Shown here piece by piece: positions 35,887 through 49,227 of a stretch of 64,000 bases of DNA. Source of the stretch: Lycocorax pyrrhopterus obiensis. Its lineage: Eukaryota; Chordata; Aves; Passeriformes; Paradisaeidae. How positions within the stretch are numbered: position 1 is the stretch's first letter; the number at the start of each line of letters is the position of its first letter. Below the pieces are notes generated by a model. That model was not told where the DNA came from. It made no database searches and saw nothing but the letters and a program-made list of their open reading frames with translations. A program made the position numbers and the translations under genes. Location of the stretch: NCBI GenBank assembly GCA_014706295.1, contig JACSVZ010000004.1, positions 86,559,047-86,623,046 on the forward strand. Reading direction: 5' to 3'.

Positions 35887-38800
35887 GGTTGCTATTTACC
35901 CCAAATCCTACATGCATATATTTCTAGGTAACACCTAAATCATCTTCCTACTGTATTTTATTTCTGAACAAGTGAAATCTTTGTTAATGCTCTATCCAAG
36001 AAATCTCTGTTGTTCTAATCAACTAATCATTTTGAAGATATGAAGGCTTCCAGATTTTGCTAGGGCTCTCTACTTTTGGATGAAATATAGGATATAAGAT
36101 ATTCAGCAACCTGACAAATTACCTTTCTTTTTTTCTGACTCTCATGCCAGTTTAATCATTTATCCTCAGTGACTGAAATTTCTTCATGAGTTTCAGCTAA
36201 ATCTATCCAAAAAATTTCCTTCCTTTCTTTTTGGGTGCTGCAGAATGTCTGTGCAGCAGTCTCTTGGTAGCATAAAGAAGAAAGCCAAAGTGCTACCAGA
36301 ATAGGTATGCACATAAACACAGTATATTTTCTCTTCCTTCTACTAACTGCTTTTATTTTGTCCTTCTGTCCCTGAAAGCATGTGTGTATCTTATTATCCA
36401 AAAGAGGTCAGTCATTGTCTAGCCTTTTCATACATTGAGGAGAGTTGAGGAGAATATAACATGAGCCTCTGGCTCTAGTGATTTCTAATCTGCTCACTTT
36501 TAGTCCCAGAGGAACCATCAATCCTTATGTGGGTTAGCAATGCGGTGGAATAGTTTGTGATTCAGATGAGCCCTGGCAGCTCTTCTCTAAGTGGACTCCA
36601 GGCCCTTTGCAGTGGCACTTTCTGATACTTCACAAGTCAGCAGATCATTCTTTCAGCGTCCTCAGCACTGAGTCCCAGAAGCACTGCTCTTTGAAGTGTA
36701 CAAGCACCACTATAAAGAAGAAGCAGAGGCCTTAGGGCATATTTTTCAAATCAGTACGGTAGATTCCTTGCAGGTCACCAAGATAGAAACCAGTTATTGG
36801 CCTCGGCTGCTGAGGCTAAGCAAGCAGCATTTCCTGCCTGAGGAGCAGCCACATTCCTTCTCCCCTGCCAGAGTTGCTTCAGATTCCCTAGATAACCTAG
36901 AGCCTTCACACTTCCAGATCTTCTTCTGCTTCAGGCAAATACATATTTCTTATATTTCAGTCAGCCCACTTCCTTGTCAAGCTCTCCTGCTGTTCTTGAG
37001 AGGACCTACTAAGAGCAACTTTTTTGATGGACTGTTTTATTTTGACTTCCTGACTTTCAGGAATTGGATGCAAAACCCAGCCTTTAAAAAGTCTGTATGA
37101 GTAGATCCTTATATTTATTGGCATCCCTGTTTGAACACAGCTTTTTTCAGAAGCAGTGGAAGATCTGCCAAGGAGATGCCTCCAATGAAGGCCCATTACG
37201 AAGGGGCCCTCCTCCACTGAAGGCCCATCATTTTTGTCCTTGCATATTACTATGATCTTCATTTTCCCGTTCTGTAACTCTGACAGGAAACACATTTGCA
37301 CTACCTCTTCGCTTTCCTTTTTTTCCATGGTTTTCTTTAGGTGGTTACAGAAATTATTTTTTGTAATTAATCATTGAAGCCTAGAGTATGCTCCTACAAG
37401 ACAGTGATTACAAAAATGGATACAAATAAGTGGTTATTATAATAGATATGTCATTTGGGAAGCCAAGTAGATGTTAGTATCCAGGATAGACTTTCAGGAC
37501 AGAGAAACATTGAATAATTTTGATTAGAAAGGTCTTCTGGAAGTAACCTGGTGTCTCTGCTCAAAGAAGGGCCAACTTGGAAATTAAGGCCAACCTTGAA
37601 GTTAGATCAAGTCGCTGATCCATAAGATCAGCATTTTTAGGGCCCTTTAGTTATGGACAATGCTCATATTTCATGTGATGGCAGAAACCTTTATTTTATA
37701 CTATTCTTCTGTACCCAAAATGCTTATTTTTATAGATATTCTGTAGATTCCTGTCATTTGATGAAGAGGCTACCATACTGGGTCTGTTAAAGACACGATG
37801 TGGACTGGACCAGAAACCAAAGTAGAAAAGATGCCCAGGAGCAACAGAAAAGGGCAGGAACAGAAAAAGTGAGTTAATGTTACAAACCCACTTACCACCA
37901 GCGCACCAATCAAGGCAGAGGTAACAGAGACAATAGATTGGGAAAGCATCCTTTTATTGACCTTTTGCATCATTGGAGAGCACAGTTCCCTCACAAATAT
38001 AATTTTCTAGCTGTGGTATTCTTGAGGGAGGGGCAAGAAGAGGTAAACAAGAAGGGCTAGTCTGAACCTTGCCATGGGCAAATAATACATATACTAGAAG
38101 GGTTCCATACACACCACACATTCCTGGTACAAAATGTGCTTCAAAACAAATTTGGGATATGCGATCTGCTTCAAACATCTGCATTTGGTGGGCTTGTACA
38201 AACTCAATTGATGCATTGTCATATTTGACGCTCCTTGAAACAATAATGCTTTTGGTTACACTTAATTCTGTAACAGCTAGTTCCCTTCTGCTTTACCTTG
38301 GCTGTTGCCAGATCAGGATATCAAATGAAAATATAGCGGATACTCAGATCTACTTTTGAAACTAATAGCTACTGTTGCCCAGACCAATAGCTAATATCCT
38401 AATAGTAGAACTATTTTCTAGTGACATAGCAGCAAAAAAGCTTTGGTTTTCTTTTGATATCTCTAATTATTACCCAAAGTGAATCCTACCCAATCTGCAA
38501 GAATTTACATCATAGTGTAGCTCCATCATGGAGCATTCCAAATTTACCATGAAGGAACAAGACAACATCATAAGCTTGTCAAAATCAAAAGGTAATCTCA
38601 GAACACAGTTGCAGTCATCCAAGCCCTCAGAACTCGTAAATAACATTACTTATCAGAATTGGTTATTAGCTGTTTTTCCTCTTTCTTCTTTTTCCTTGAT
38701 TGTTCAAATACACTGAGGGAAAAACAAACTAGAAAGTTACTTAGCATATGTTCTTTGGAGCACTTAAAATTGCCAGGAACCATCTAATCCTTAGCCAAAT

Positions 38801-39869
38801 TATTTGCACAGTTTGTTGAGTTGGAAAAAGTACATGTGGCTGACACAAAATTAAGCAGCTCCTGTGTGCAGCTGGATTTGGGAGATTCTTACTTGAAATC
38901 TCCGAGCTAATAGAACTACCACATGTGTTGGCTACCAAAATGCGTCTTGTTACTTGTTGTAGGTCATTGCCTATGGAAACTTGCTTTCCTGCCTGAAGTT
39001 AAAACATAGCACTTCTTTCTGTAAACATACTTAGGAGAACTGGAAATTTCCTTACTAAGACATATTATTATTGCCTTGGCCCGTATTTTAACATGATGTG
39101 CTCTAAATTCAAGTATATTGTCTTTTTTAAACATTTAATTACAAATATACTGCTTTGCAGTTGAAACACTCCCTGAACTAATAGCAATACGCAGCAGTGT
39201 CTGTTTCTTCAATTTGTTTTTCCTTTCCACAGTGCATCAGTATTTCATAAAGGTCATCTGGATCTTTGAAGAAAACATGCTTTTAAAGAAAATTATTTAG
39301 ATGATGAAATCAATAAGGATATAGGAAACCTGTCAATTCCTTACTACTGGAATGAATAAGACATACAATACATTTGGAAGCTGATTATGTGGAATTAGGC
39401 AGAGAAATACACGTCTTTCAAAATATGCTTCTTTTTAGGAGCATAAAAAGAACACAGTTTTTACTCTTGAATTCTTAGCCAAGAGGAAAACTGGAACTCT
39501 GCACTCTTCTACTCACGGTGTTCCAGGGAACACCTGGTTGTTACTGTGCACCTTGCATTTTCTTTTAATCAATTTGATTTAAAATTCTACATGTCAAAAT
39601 GGCAATCACTCCATATTTACTTTTCATTCATATAAATAACAAATCCACAGAAAAGAAGCAATGCCATATTGATTTAGACCATCTGTCCATCACGACTGCT
39701 ATTTTGCACTTTGCAATGACCAGTAGCAGGCACTTAATATAAATTTAATATAGATAGAGTAAGCTACACCTGCTCACTTCCCTGGAGTGAGTTCCTCATT
39801 TTTGACAACCAGTGGTTGTAAACATTTCCTGAACTGTGTGTCTCATCTGGACTGTCCTGCTACGTAGCC
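35887..39869. other. Intergenic, no gene recognised
   Basis: Mostly AT-rich. On the minus strand 37770-38184 has two overlapping 74-76 codon frames with a hydrophobic stretch; I cannot assign them. A plus-strand ORF of 134 codons at 36696-37100 overlaps a minus-strand ORF of similar length, which suggests chance. Confidence 0.5.
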
Positions 39870-40235
39870 TCTGATGGATCTATTCTCTATGAGAAATTTT
39901 TAATGCCTTTTGGAGCCTTTTGGACTTTTGACCTCCCCAACATCCTGTGATAATGAAGTCCACAGTTTAATTTTGAATGAGATCTAATTATGTGTGAAAA
40001 ATGACTTCCTATGTTTGTTTTAAACTTTCTGCCTGGTAAATAAATTGGGAACTCTCTGATTATGATACTAAGAAAAACAGTGACTAGTGCTTCTCTATTC
40101 AATTTCTCCACATATTTCATGGTTTTATAGACCTCCATCACGTCTCCTTTTTGTTATCTCTGTCCAAACTGAGAGACTATGTCATCTCTTCTCGCATTAA
40201 AATGACTCCATATCTTTTTTCAAAGATGTGCAAGG
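39870..40235 (-). mobile_element. Ancient CR1 fragment
   Basis: The plus strand reads ACATCCTGTGATAATGAAGT, CCACAGTTTAATT, GACTTCCTATGTTTGTTTTA and later TTTTATAGACCTCCATCACG, in the order found in old CR1 3' regions. It shares these words with the copy at 46.5 kb. A deep-branching, strongly diverged copy. Confidence 0.65.
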
Positions 40236-42500
40236 ATACGTAATGGTGGAACAGTGAAGGTGATGATGCTCTCTATGACAACAACTCACAGTAAAATGAC
40301 TGTGATTCCATTCCTTTTCCAAATTAGAAGGACTTTTGGCCAGAAAGTCCTTCTGAGTACTGGGCTGTTTAAAAGTGAGTCTCTGCTTATATGCATACTT
40401 TTCTCAATCGATCCCTAAAAAGACAATTTTCATGACTAGTGCATGACTTCAGAGATTCTGGTTAAATTTACACTTAGGAAGTACTCTGTCACCTTTAGAT
40501 TCCTCTTTTTAGCCCCAAATCAGTATACTTATCAATGATTTTTTTCTAATCTAATAATTAAAAAGTGACATTTATTTGCTAGATATTCTAGAGAACGTCT
40601 GACCCAGTCACTACTAAAGTGGCACTGTTTTCATGACCTGTTTACATATTAATAGGTTAGTAATGCGAGTACTTAATCCATTGACAGAATTCACACCTAC
40701 AGAAAATGAGGTTTCTATGTCCAGCTGCTTTGTGTCATGCAGCAAAGACGTGCAATTGACCTGGTTTGCAGCAGGGCAGCAGTGCTGACAACCAGAGCTG
40801 TGTGCAGAAGGAGTTGTGGGGACTGATGGAACCTGAACTTCTCTTAAAAGTGCCACGTACAGAGAAGTGACTGAGATCCCAGATGTGCTGTGTTTTCTTG
40901 TATTTCCAAACATGGCACTTTGTTTGTATCCAAAATAACCATAACTGCAATAAACCCTGTTTTTGTCACTTGAATGCTTTTACACTGTTTTGATTAAACA
41001 TTGTATTTTATTATAGTATTCAGCAATCTTTTGCCATTAACATTTTTCAGGTGTATACAACTTATAATAATGTAAGTAATAATCTGTAAAACAAAGCAAG
41101 TACAGGGGGCAAGGGGGGAGCAGTCATTGTCTTGGTGACATTAAAATGCACTGACACTATGTCAACATGAACCTCCTTGGGCTTTGGATCTTGTTATGTT
41201 CTCAGGCCAGGTTCCCTAGGTTTTGCCAATCTTTTGGTGATTCTTGGTCATATTCCAGCAAGTTGGGGCCAAGCTTTAAGTATTCTGGAAACTGGACTTG
41301 GTTCAAACCTTAAAATAACTCATAGTTTGGGAAAATATTCATATAAAACTTACTTTCGTTCAGCCAAAATTCAGTGGATTCGTATGAGTTTTATTTCTAG
41401 TTCTATATTCTGTATGAATGGACCTATGTAACTGGAATCTGAAGCTGATGAATACATATGGAAGAAGAACAAGAGAAAAAAAGCTTACTTTAACTAAAAG
41501 TACTAGCTGGTTTTGCCCATTTCCATGAAGCAAGGAGTGAGATGAGTAATCTTCTACCATTCTACATTGTAAAATTAACAAGGTTCAAGGATCCATTGCA
41601 ATATAATAGTTTTCTAGCAAACTGAGATAATGTTCTATAGGATCACACTGTGATCTTAAACTGTTCTGGGGCCACAGGGGCAAACGTGTATTGTACGCCT
41701 ACCTAGAAATAATGTAGCTCATATGCTAGAAAACATCTGAAATCCGATTCAAACATTTTCTCTCACACATAGCATTTGGAATGGTTCACTTCTTGCAAGT
41801 TAAAATGTTTCTAACTCACAGAGAGGTCGTATAGACCAGCAAAAGGCAGTTTGACTCAAGTCCTACTTCTGAGGGAGGGGTGCAGCTGCAGATGCCCACA
41901 ATATTGTCACCTATGTGTGTGTTAGGGATGACCTCACTGTAGGTTTGCAGCTCAGCCTCAAAAGAGTTCCTAGAATAACAAACAAACCCCAGAAGTCTAC
42001 AATGCAGTCTGTACAAAAGTTCATGGTGTGTCCAGCGTGAGGCGGAGAGGTTTGGATATAAACAGGCACAACTGGTGTAGCTGGGGCCAATACACACTAG
42101 AGGGTGCTGCTAGTGTAGAAGGAAGAGACCAGCTGGTCCCAAGGACACGTAAAGGATCATGAAGGCAGTAATACAGACATAGGTAAAATTAATTCTTGTC
42201 TGCCAGCTTAAGTCAGTATGCAAGATCAGGCCTCTTTGATTTTGCATAGTTTAATTCAGAAACAGACTTAAGACAATGGGAATTTCTCAAGAATCTTTTT
42301 AAATGCAAACTTTATATCTCATTTTGCTCTGTAAGCAGCCTCCAAAAAACAATTTTCTCAAATGTAGATTGCATAGTCATTTAGTAATTTTGTAAAATTA
42401 ATGCTGACTAGTAATTTTTGCAAGATTTATTGCAGCTTGTGATCCTAACAGGTCTTCAATTTAAGTTGAGAGGATGACAGGTCTGTTTCTTTGAAAATAC
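40236..42500. other. Intergenic, no gene recognised
   Basis: AT-rich sequence. The part at 41860-42160 is more mixed and contains a CTCF-like motif (separate entry). No exon signal. Confidence 0.5.
42094..42109 (+). promoter_or_regulatory. Weak CTCF-like motif
   Basis: ACACTAGAGGGTGCTG resembles the CTCF core CCASYAGRKGGCRC with about two mismatches. It is embedded in a CACTAG...CTAGTG inverted pair, so it may simply belong to a repeat. Confidence 0.3.
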
Positions 42501-42990
42501 CATAGAATCATAGAATATGCTGAGCTGGAAGGGACCCATCAAGATCATGGAGTCCAACTTCTGGCCCTGCACAGGACACCCCAAGAGTCACATCATGTGC
42601 TTGAAAGTATTGTCCAAACACTCCTTGAACTCTGTCAGGCTTGGTGCTGTGACCACTGCCCTGGGGAGCCTGTTCCAGAGCTCAACCACCCTCTGGGTGA
42701 AAAAACTTTTTCAGATATCCAACATAAACCTTCCCTGACTCAGCTCCATGTCATTTGCTTGGGTCCTGTCACTGTTCACCACAGAGAAGAGATCAGTGTC
42801 TGCATCTCCTCTTCCCCTCACGAGGAAGTTGTAACTGCAGTGAGGTCTCCCCTCAGCCTCCTCTTCTCCAGGCTGAACAGACCAAGTGACCTCAGCCACT
42901 CCTCATAAGGCTTCCCCTCCAGGCCCTTCACTGTCGCCCTGGGCCGCCTTGGAATGCTCCCTAATAACTTAACGTCTTATATAATTGGAT
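42501..42990 (-). mobile_element. CR1 LINE, 5'-truncated
   Basis: Begins on the plus strand with CATAGAATCATAGAATATGC and GAGCTGGAAGGGACCCATCA, AGTCCAACTTCTGGCC, followed by the CR1 3' UTR words CTGTTCCAGAGCTCAACCAC and CTCTTCTCCAGGCTGAACAG. Well preserved at the left, decaying after 42950. A different subfamily from the 22-kb copy (ACCCATCAAGATCATGGAGT instead of ACCTTAAAGATC). Confidence 0.93.
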
Positions 42991-45900
42991 TTCAAGGCTT
43001 TGTGATTGTAATTAATAAACACTTTCAATCATGTTCTATAATATTTATTTAAAGTCAATCTTTGGGATGTCTACTGAAAAAAATGAATGCAAGCACAGTT
43101 GACATGAACTATTAAAATATTTAGAAATAACTATTTCCTTACAAAATGGTCCTAAGCTTTTTGCACCCTAAAATTCAATAGCATTTACTCTTATTTGGAC
43201 AAATTTTGAAAGAGGTTTACAGAGGCAGATAGGGGTACATACAGGCTTGAATATTTGCATAAAGCCTATCAGACAGAAAAATTTCATAATTTATATTTTT
43301 TTCCAGAAGACTTTACATGTTATTCACATATTCACACCTGACCTGTATATTAGGCGAATTTGCCTCAACTGAGCCCTCAGTAATCAACCAAAGATTTCTT
43401 GAGGGTGCATTTAAACTGCATTGCAATTGTTGAAGTCATTACCTGATCTGCTGTTTTATATGAACACAGAGACTACTTGGGTAAATTTTAATACTTGGCC
43501 AGGTCAGCCCAGCAATGAGAGAAGTCACATCAGCTGAAATTCTCTTTCGCATTATTATTCTGAAAAGTAGAGACTCAGTATTTCTCCAGCATGTATCCCT
43601 AGTAAATTAATGTTACTTGTGATGAGATTACCTATTTATGATAGTGTTAGTTAAACTTTACTCTGACATTTGTTCTTTGTAGTCCAGGATTAGATTATCT
43701 TAATTGCATTATTTATTTGAAAAGGAAGAATACTCCTCTGCTTCCAAGACCACACAATGACTTCTTCATACCCCAAATGGCACTGGATGCCTATGTGAGG
43801 ACAAGTGAATTGAATCATTTGTATTAGTGAAAAAGAATAAAAAGGTTTTCCTTTATTTTAGAAAGATGTGTTATTTGAGAGGATCATGTAAATCACGTTC
43901 ACTTTTTGACTTACATGTTTTATTCCTATGGCTTCATCTATAATCTTAACCTAAGCTCCTGGAAAATAATTAGCTTCTATCCTTCAAACACTTACCAGAA
44001 GGAAGCCTCCAACTCACACTGTATACACAGTAGTCACAGCCTTGCTGCCTATCCAAAGTCAGCGGAGTACGGCTATTGCTGTTTCCTAATCAGAGCTGTT
44101 TGGGGGAAGAGCTGTGGGAACTGACAGGAAGCTCATCTGGAGTCCTAGGCAATCTGCCCCAGTGTTACTACCTAGTCAGTTCAGCTGGTGTATTTCATCC
44201 CCAGACATATTAAAGCAGTTGGAAAGACTCCAGTAGACTCCAATGGGCTTACATCACACAATTATATGACTTCTGGAGAACGGGAAATTGATGGGCTTTT
44301 ACTTTAGCTAGAAATTCTTTTGAAATCAATGTAAAGCGATATGGGAGTATCTTAACAGATATTCATCTTAGTGACGTATTCTTGGTTTCCCCCAAGTACT
44401 GTCATTTCTGAATATTATGGAGTGAATGGACTTGACATTTAATCAAATATTTCCTTCTCACTATCTGGGCAGGGGTGGAAGCCTTGCAGCGTGGAACTGC
44501 AAGGGCACTTGTACTGGCACGACACCGCAGCCGTCTGCAGCCTTAGGCAGTGAGGCACTCACTGAGCCCTCAAGGCACTGGAACGGTTATTTTCCTAAAA
44601 TAGTTTCAGTATTCAATTTCCACTAAAGGAGTCTCCTTTCTATTGACAAATTAATTGTCTGACATAGACAATTGCAGATGTAATTTTCATTACTTTGTAA
44701 AAAAATTTTAAAATTTACTATCTCAAGCAAGTCTTAGCATTCTCTATTCCCTGAATGTCATGTTATTATCCAGAGTCCTTACCTCTCTGTAAGGAGAAGG
44801 CATGAATTAGTGACTTCTCTGTGGACAATTGGGAGCAGCTCACAACATTTAAATGGTATGTTAGAAACAATTATCCACTTTTCATTTCCCCCAGAGTGTT
44901 CTGAGCCTTCACACTTAAAAATACTCAACTGCCTTAGCAAACTCAGTAAGACTACAAGCAAAAGCTTTAGGATTGAGCCATTTGCAGTAAGTTTGGTCTT
45001 CAGGGTGCTCTTACTGATTTATTTCCATTTACAAGGTACTGTAAGTTGGGCAGTATATAAAACACTTCTGACGCAATATTAAAAGATGAAATTGTGGTTT
45101 TGGACTATTATTGGCTAGAAATTTTGAGATTCAGAAATAAATATACTGAAGTCAGAGTCAATCCAAGAAGCAATCCCATAGGCATGCCTGTTTCCTGGCC
45201 AAGCATTGTAGTCTTCCTATACTGATGCTTTGCATTCATATTTAGGGTTTCCCCAAAGGGCAATAACTTCTAATGGGACAGATTTTAATTTCTGTCTTTT
45301 ATAGACCCTGTAGCTCTCTCAGGAATGCTAGGAAGATGTTTTGCTGGATAAAAGGTTAAGTCATGAACCAGCATTGACTTTGTGAAATGGATTGGTCTGA
45401 AATGTTCTACCATATATATTGTATAACACACAAAGAGTTAATACAATTCATATCATGTGTGCTGACTATAAGGAATCAGTGTTGACATTCATGCAGGCTT
45501 GTTTCTATAAGAAAGTACTTCAGTTATTGCCTTTGTCTTCTATTAATTTCCTTTCCTTTTTGCCAAGAAGCATGCTTTTTTCAAGTGAATCAGTTTTTTT
45601 CCAACATTATTATTTTGTTTAGCTAAATTTTGAGGTATTCTTAATAATCTGGAAGGAAATCTTGATAAGAAGCAAAACAGTTTTTGAATTAGTTGTCTGA
45701 AGCCATTTTTACACTCCTTTAAAAAGACCAAGGAAATATTTCAAAGGAGTTCAAAGGGAGGGAGTAGAACATTTGGTGCAGATGTGACTTTATGGTATGT
45801 GACTGCAAATGAATGGCAACGTAAAATGTACATTTTTATTATCAAATGTAAACAAATTTGTTTCTTATTGTTTCTAGGTTTGTTTTTTCTTCTTGTTTTA

Positions 45901-46454
45901 TTTTGTGTATGAAATGTATTGATTGCATTTCAGCAGCTGGGTTGACTCTGGGTTCTGAATTAATTCATGTTTTTTATGTGATCATAAGCCTGTGTTGAGA
46001 GTTAAATATCCATTATAGTTCACTACAGCTTTCATTCAGTTGCAACTATTTTGATAGGTTATGCAGTATTTATGTATTATAATAGCACATAGCTCTGTGA
46101 ACAGAGTTTCAGTGCTTTTGGACTTCCTACATGTTTGTCTTGGGTAGATATTTAATAAAAGCTGAGCTGGTGCTGCAGCTTTGAGGCATTAAGAGTCTCT
46201 CTTCTGTTGATCTGCCTATTTCCACCAACTTCATGAGCTCTTTGTCAAATTTGCTTAAATTTTGGTTACCTTGAGAGCAGAAGTTTGTGGGCAGGGTAGG
46301 ATTGATAGTACGGTATATTTCTTATTTTATTTTTAATGTTTTTTACTGAGTATCTGTACAAGAATAACACACCAGTACTGAACATTGTCTGCTGTTACAT
46401 GTCCCTTACTCTCTCCTCAGCTTTTGGCAATCATTGGCTTAGGGATTTCCTGAA
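42991..46454. other. Intergenic, no gene recognised
   Basis: AT-rich, with short ORFs of 60-90 codons that have no features. No mobile element recognised. Confidence 0.5.
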
Positions 46455-46650
46455 TTAGATGCAGCATCTGGACCATCATATTTTAATAGCCACTGGTGGA
46501 CCTTTTCTCCATGAATTTGTCTAATCTCTTCTTTAACTCCATTTATGCTTTGGCCTTAACAACATCCTGTGGCAATGAGTTCCAAAATGTAATTACGTGT
46601 TGTGTGAAAAAGTACTTCCTCTTGTTGATTCTTAAATACTTGTTATGGGC
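46455..46650 (-). mobile_element. Ancient CR1 fragment
   Basis: Plus strand words TGAATTTGTCTAATCTCTTC, TTTGGCCTTAACAACATCCT, GTGGCAATGAGTTCC and TGTGTGAAAAAGTACTTCCT match the conserved 3' region of old CR1 subfamilies and the copy at 39.9 kb. Confidence 0.75.
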
Positions 46651-49172
46651 AAAGTGCATTCTGTGCTGAGTGATAACACTGTTTTCTTTACTGCACTTGG
46701 AAGCAATCACACCCTGGACAATAGGTGTTCCCAGCAGTAGGCCAATGTGGGTCTATGTGGACATCAGTGAGAAGAGTGACAGGAGACAAGAGAATTGCGT
46801 AGAGGCCCCTGGTTTATTTGACTTTGTTCTGTCGTGAGACTGTACATAAGAACATTATGCCCTTAAACAGGAATTGCACTGCTGGGTCATTTATTGATGA
46901 TGTTTAACAAAGTGGACAAGTGTTTATTGTAGGCTCTTCCTCTTCCCGTACTTTGCAAATGAACTGAAATATAAACTCCAATTTACCATACATGGTTAGA
47001 TGCAAGTTTCCATTGCCCCGTGTTTAACAACGTACAGTTAATATATTATGCACTAAACACTTGTGTTTGCAACACAGATAATGCAGTTGTCTAACCCACA
47101 TGATATACTTACTGTGTCAGGGTCATTTTTTTCCTGACCAAAAGCTCAGAAATAGCAGCTGCATTGAGGGACGTCATTCTCCAACCAAGCCCCTGAGCAG
47201 CAGGATCAATACATTTATTTCTAACAAAGTTTTATTTGTTAGTAAATGTTTTCCCAGCCAAGTCAACTTAAGTGAAATTACTAATGGTTTAGAACATACG
47301 CTTTTTACTTATGCAGCATAATAAGGGTATAATAATAATAATATTACTCTAACCCAATATTACTAAAGAAACCAGTGCCCAAAAGGTAGGAAAAATTTTG
47401 TGCAGCCAGATCCTCTTATTCACATCAGCAATGACTCAAAAGATTAGGGCAAAAGTAGATCTTCTGTGAGTTAATTTTGGATTATATCAAGTTGTTTACT
47501 GTTTGAACTTGCATTTGCAGTGCAATCCCACATTTTTAAGAGGAAGATTCAAGAACTAATATTACTGTCGATGACAGTCACTCTTTTCACATGGGTTTTG
47601 AAGATTAGAATTAAATTGTTTTGTGAACATACCTGGTTGCACTATAATGTGTTCTTCTCTTTAATTTTTCATTAAATGGAACACCTATTTAACATGCAAT
47701 AGAAACAAAAGGTTTCTAAGACAACAAAAGGTGGCTAAAGAAGTATTTACTCTCCTTGCAAAGGAAAATTAGATATTGCCTTATGCTCAGATGACTGTCA
47801 TAATATTGCTAACCAGTGAAAGTGTCTTCAGTTGAAGCCATGAAAATGCAATATAATCTATAGAATATATTTTGAGGGGGAGACATACTGCATATTCTCT
47901 CTTGTCAAATTGTAGGCATCTCCCTAAGATAGACAATAGTCTCTCTGTCTTCCTGTATATAGAAAATCCTAAAAGAAAAGATCTTCAAAGAGAAACACTT
48001 AAATTCAACTCCTATGCCAAAAAGAGACACTACTATAGGAGGTTATCCATTGCTCCTATTCAGAATTGCCCTGGGGAGGTGCATGTGTCTCCCTTTTAGC
48101 TTGAAGTTTGGTGATGTGAATTTCCTCCTTGCAGGTGTCACTTCAGGCAAGTATTGTGAACTCTTTTGCAGGTGCTAAGGGAACTCAGAATAGTGTAGAA
48201 ATGAAATAGAGGGAAATTACAGCATTCACATGGACTGTGGGATTTAGCTAATGAGGATTTTCACTTCCTTCTAGATATTTTTCAAGCATTTGAACACACT
48301 GATTCATGCAAACTTAAGAGGTCAGAGTGCAATAATTTCAGTCAGTACCATTTCACTTACATTTCACATGCATTTCTGTGAAAAGCTTTCTTCTTTCAGA
48401 AAAAACTAGCAATTTTCTCCTTGGCAAAATGTTCAGTAATAAGACAGTTGTTTACAGCCTGGCTTGCACAGGGGCTCTAGATCTGTGCTTACAAATCGTC
48501 TGTAAAATACAGTGGTCAGGATAGATTAACTACAATTCACAGTGGGGTATAGTATAGTCTTCAAATATTTATAACTGACACATTACAAATACCTAGTTTT
48601 TAAATAAAATCAAGAAATCCCTGTATTAGGAAGAGCAGAGAGGGTGAAATAACACAGAGGATTTTTTGGAAAATATTTGTGAGCGTTCAGGACAGGCTTA
48701 AAACATGTAGCCATATGGTCAACATATGTATACATTAGCTGAAACCAATATGTAGTTTCCACTGTCCAGGAACATAAAATTTCTTTTGTAAATGCATTTT
48801 TATGCCAATAATTGTAAGATATAATTCTTCATATCAGTGAAACCTGGTTATTTCTGTATTGACCAAGTAAAAGAGGAATCAGCACTTGTGTTAGCAAAAC
48901 TTAGATGGCATCCCATGCAGCTCAGTTTCTGAGCCCAAATTTTTAATAACTGAGAGTGATATTTTGAGAAAGAAACAGTAAGACAAAAATACTATGTCTG
49001 TTAATATATGCTAAAAATGGAGGAAAATGACCCTGCTTTTGAAAATGTATGATTTTGCTTGGGGGTTAGGGTTTGGGTGCTTGTGGGGGCTTTTTTTGTT
49101 TGTTGGTTTGGGGCTTTTAAAATTTTAAATAGTGAATATCTTTGTGCATAGCTTCACATTTTAAAGGTATGT
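46651..49172. other. Intergenic, no gene recognised
   Basis: AT-rich. A short ATA repeat at 47328-47344. ORFs up to 75 codons without features. Confidence 0.5.
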
Positions 49173-49227
49173 GGTTGGTTGGTTGGTTGGTTGGTTGGTT
49201 GGTTTATTGGTTGGTTGGTTGGTTTTT
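49173..49227 (+). repeat. (GGTT)n microsatellite
   Basis: About twelve GGTT units with one TTAT interruption near 49204. The same tract creates a W/G/L-rich artefact at the start of an ORF. Confidence 0.92.

Noticed and set aside
36696..37328. 134-codon plus and 123-codon minus ORFs overlapping each other
   Set aside because: Mutual antisense overlap, no domain and no splice or start context.
37770..38184. Minus-strand frames with a hydrophobic stretch, perhaps of old retroviral origin
   Set aside because: I could not match the frames to any viral gene by eye and no LTR is adjacent. A translated search would decide.
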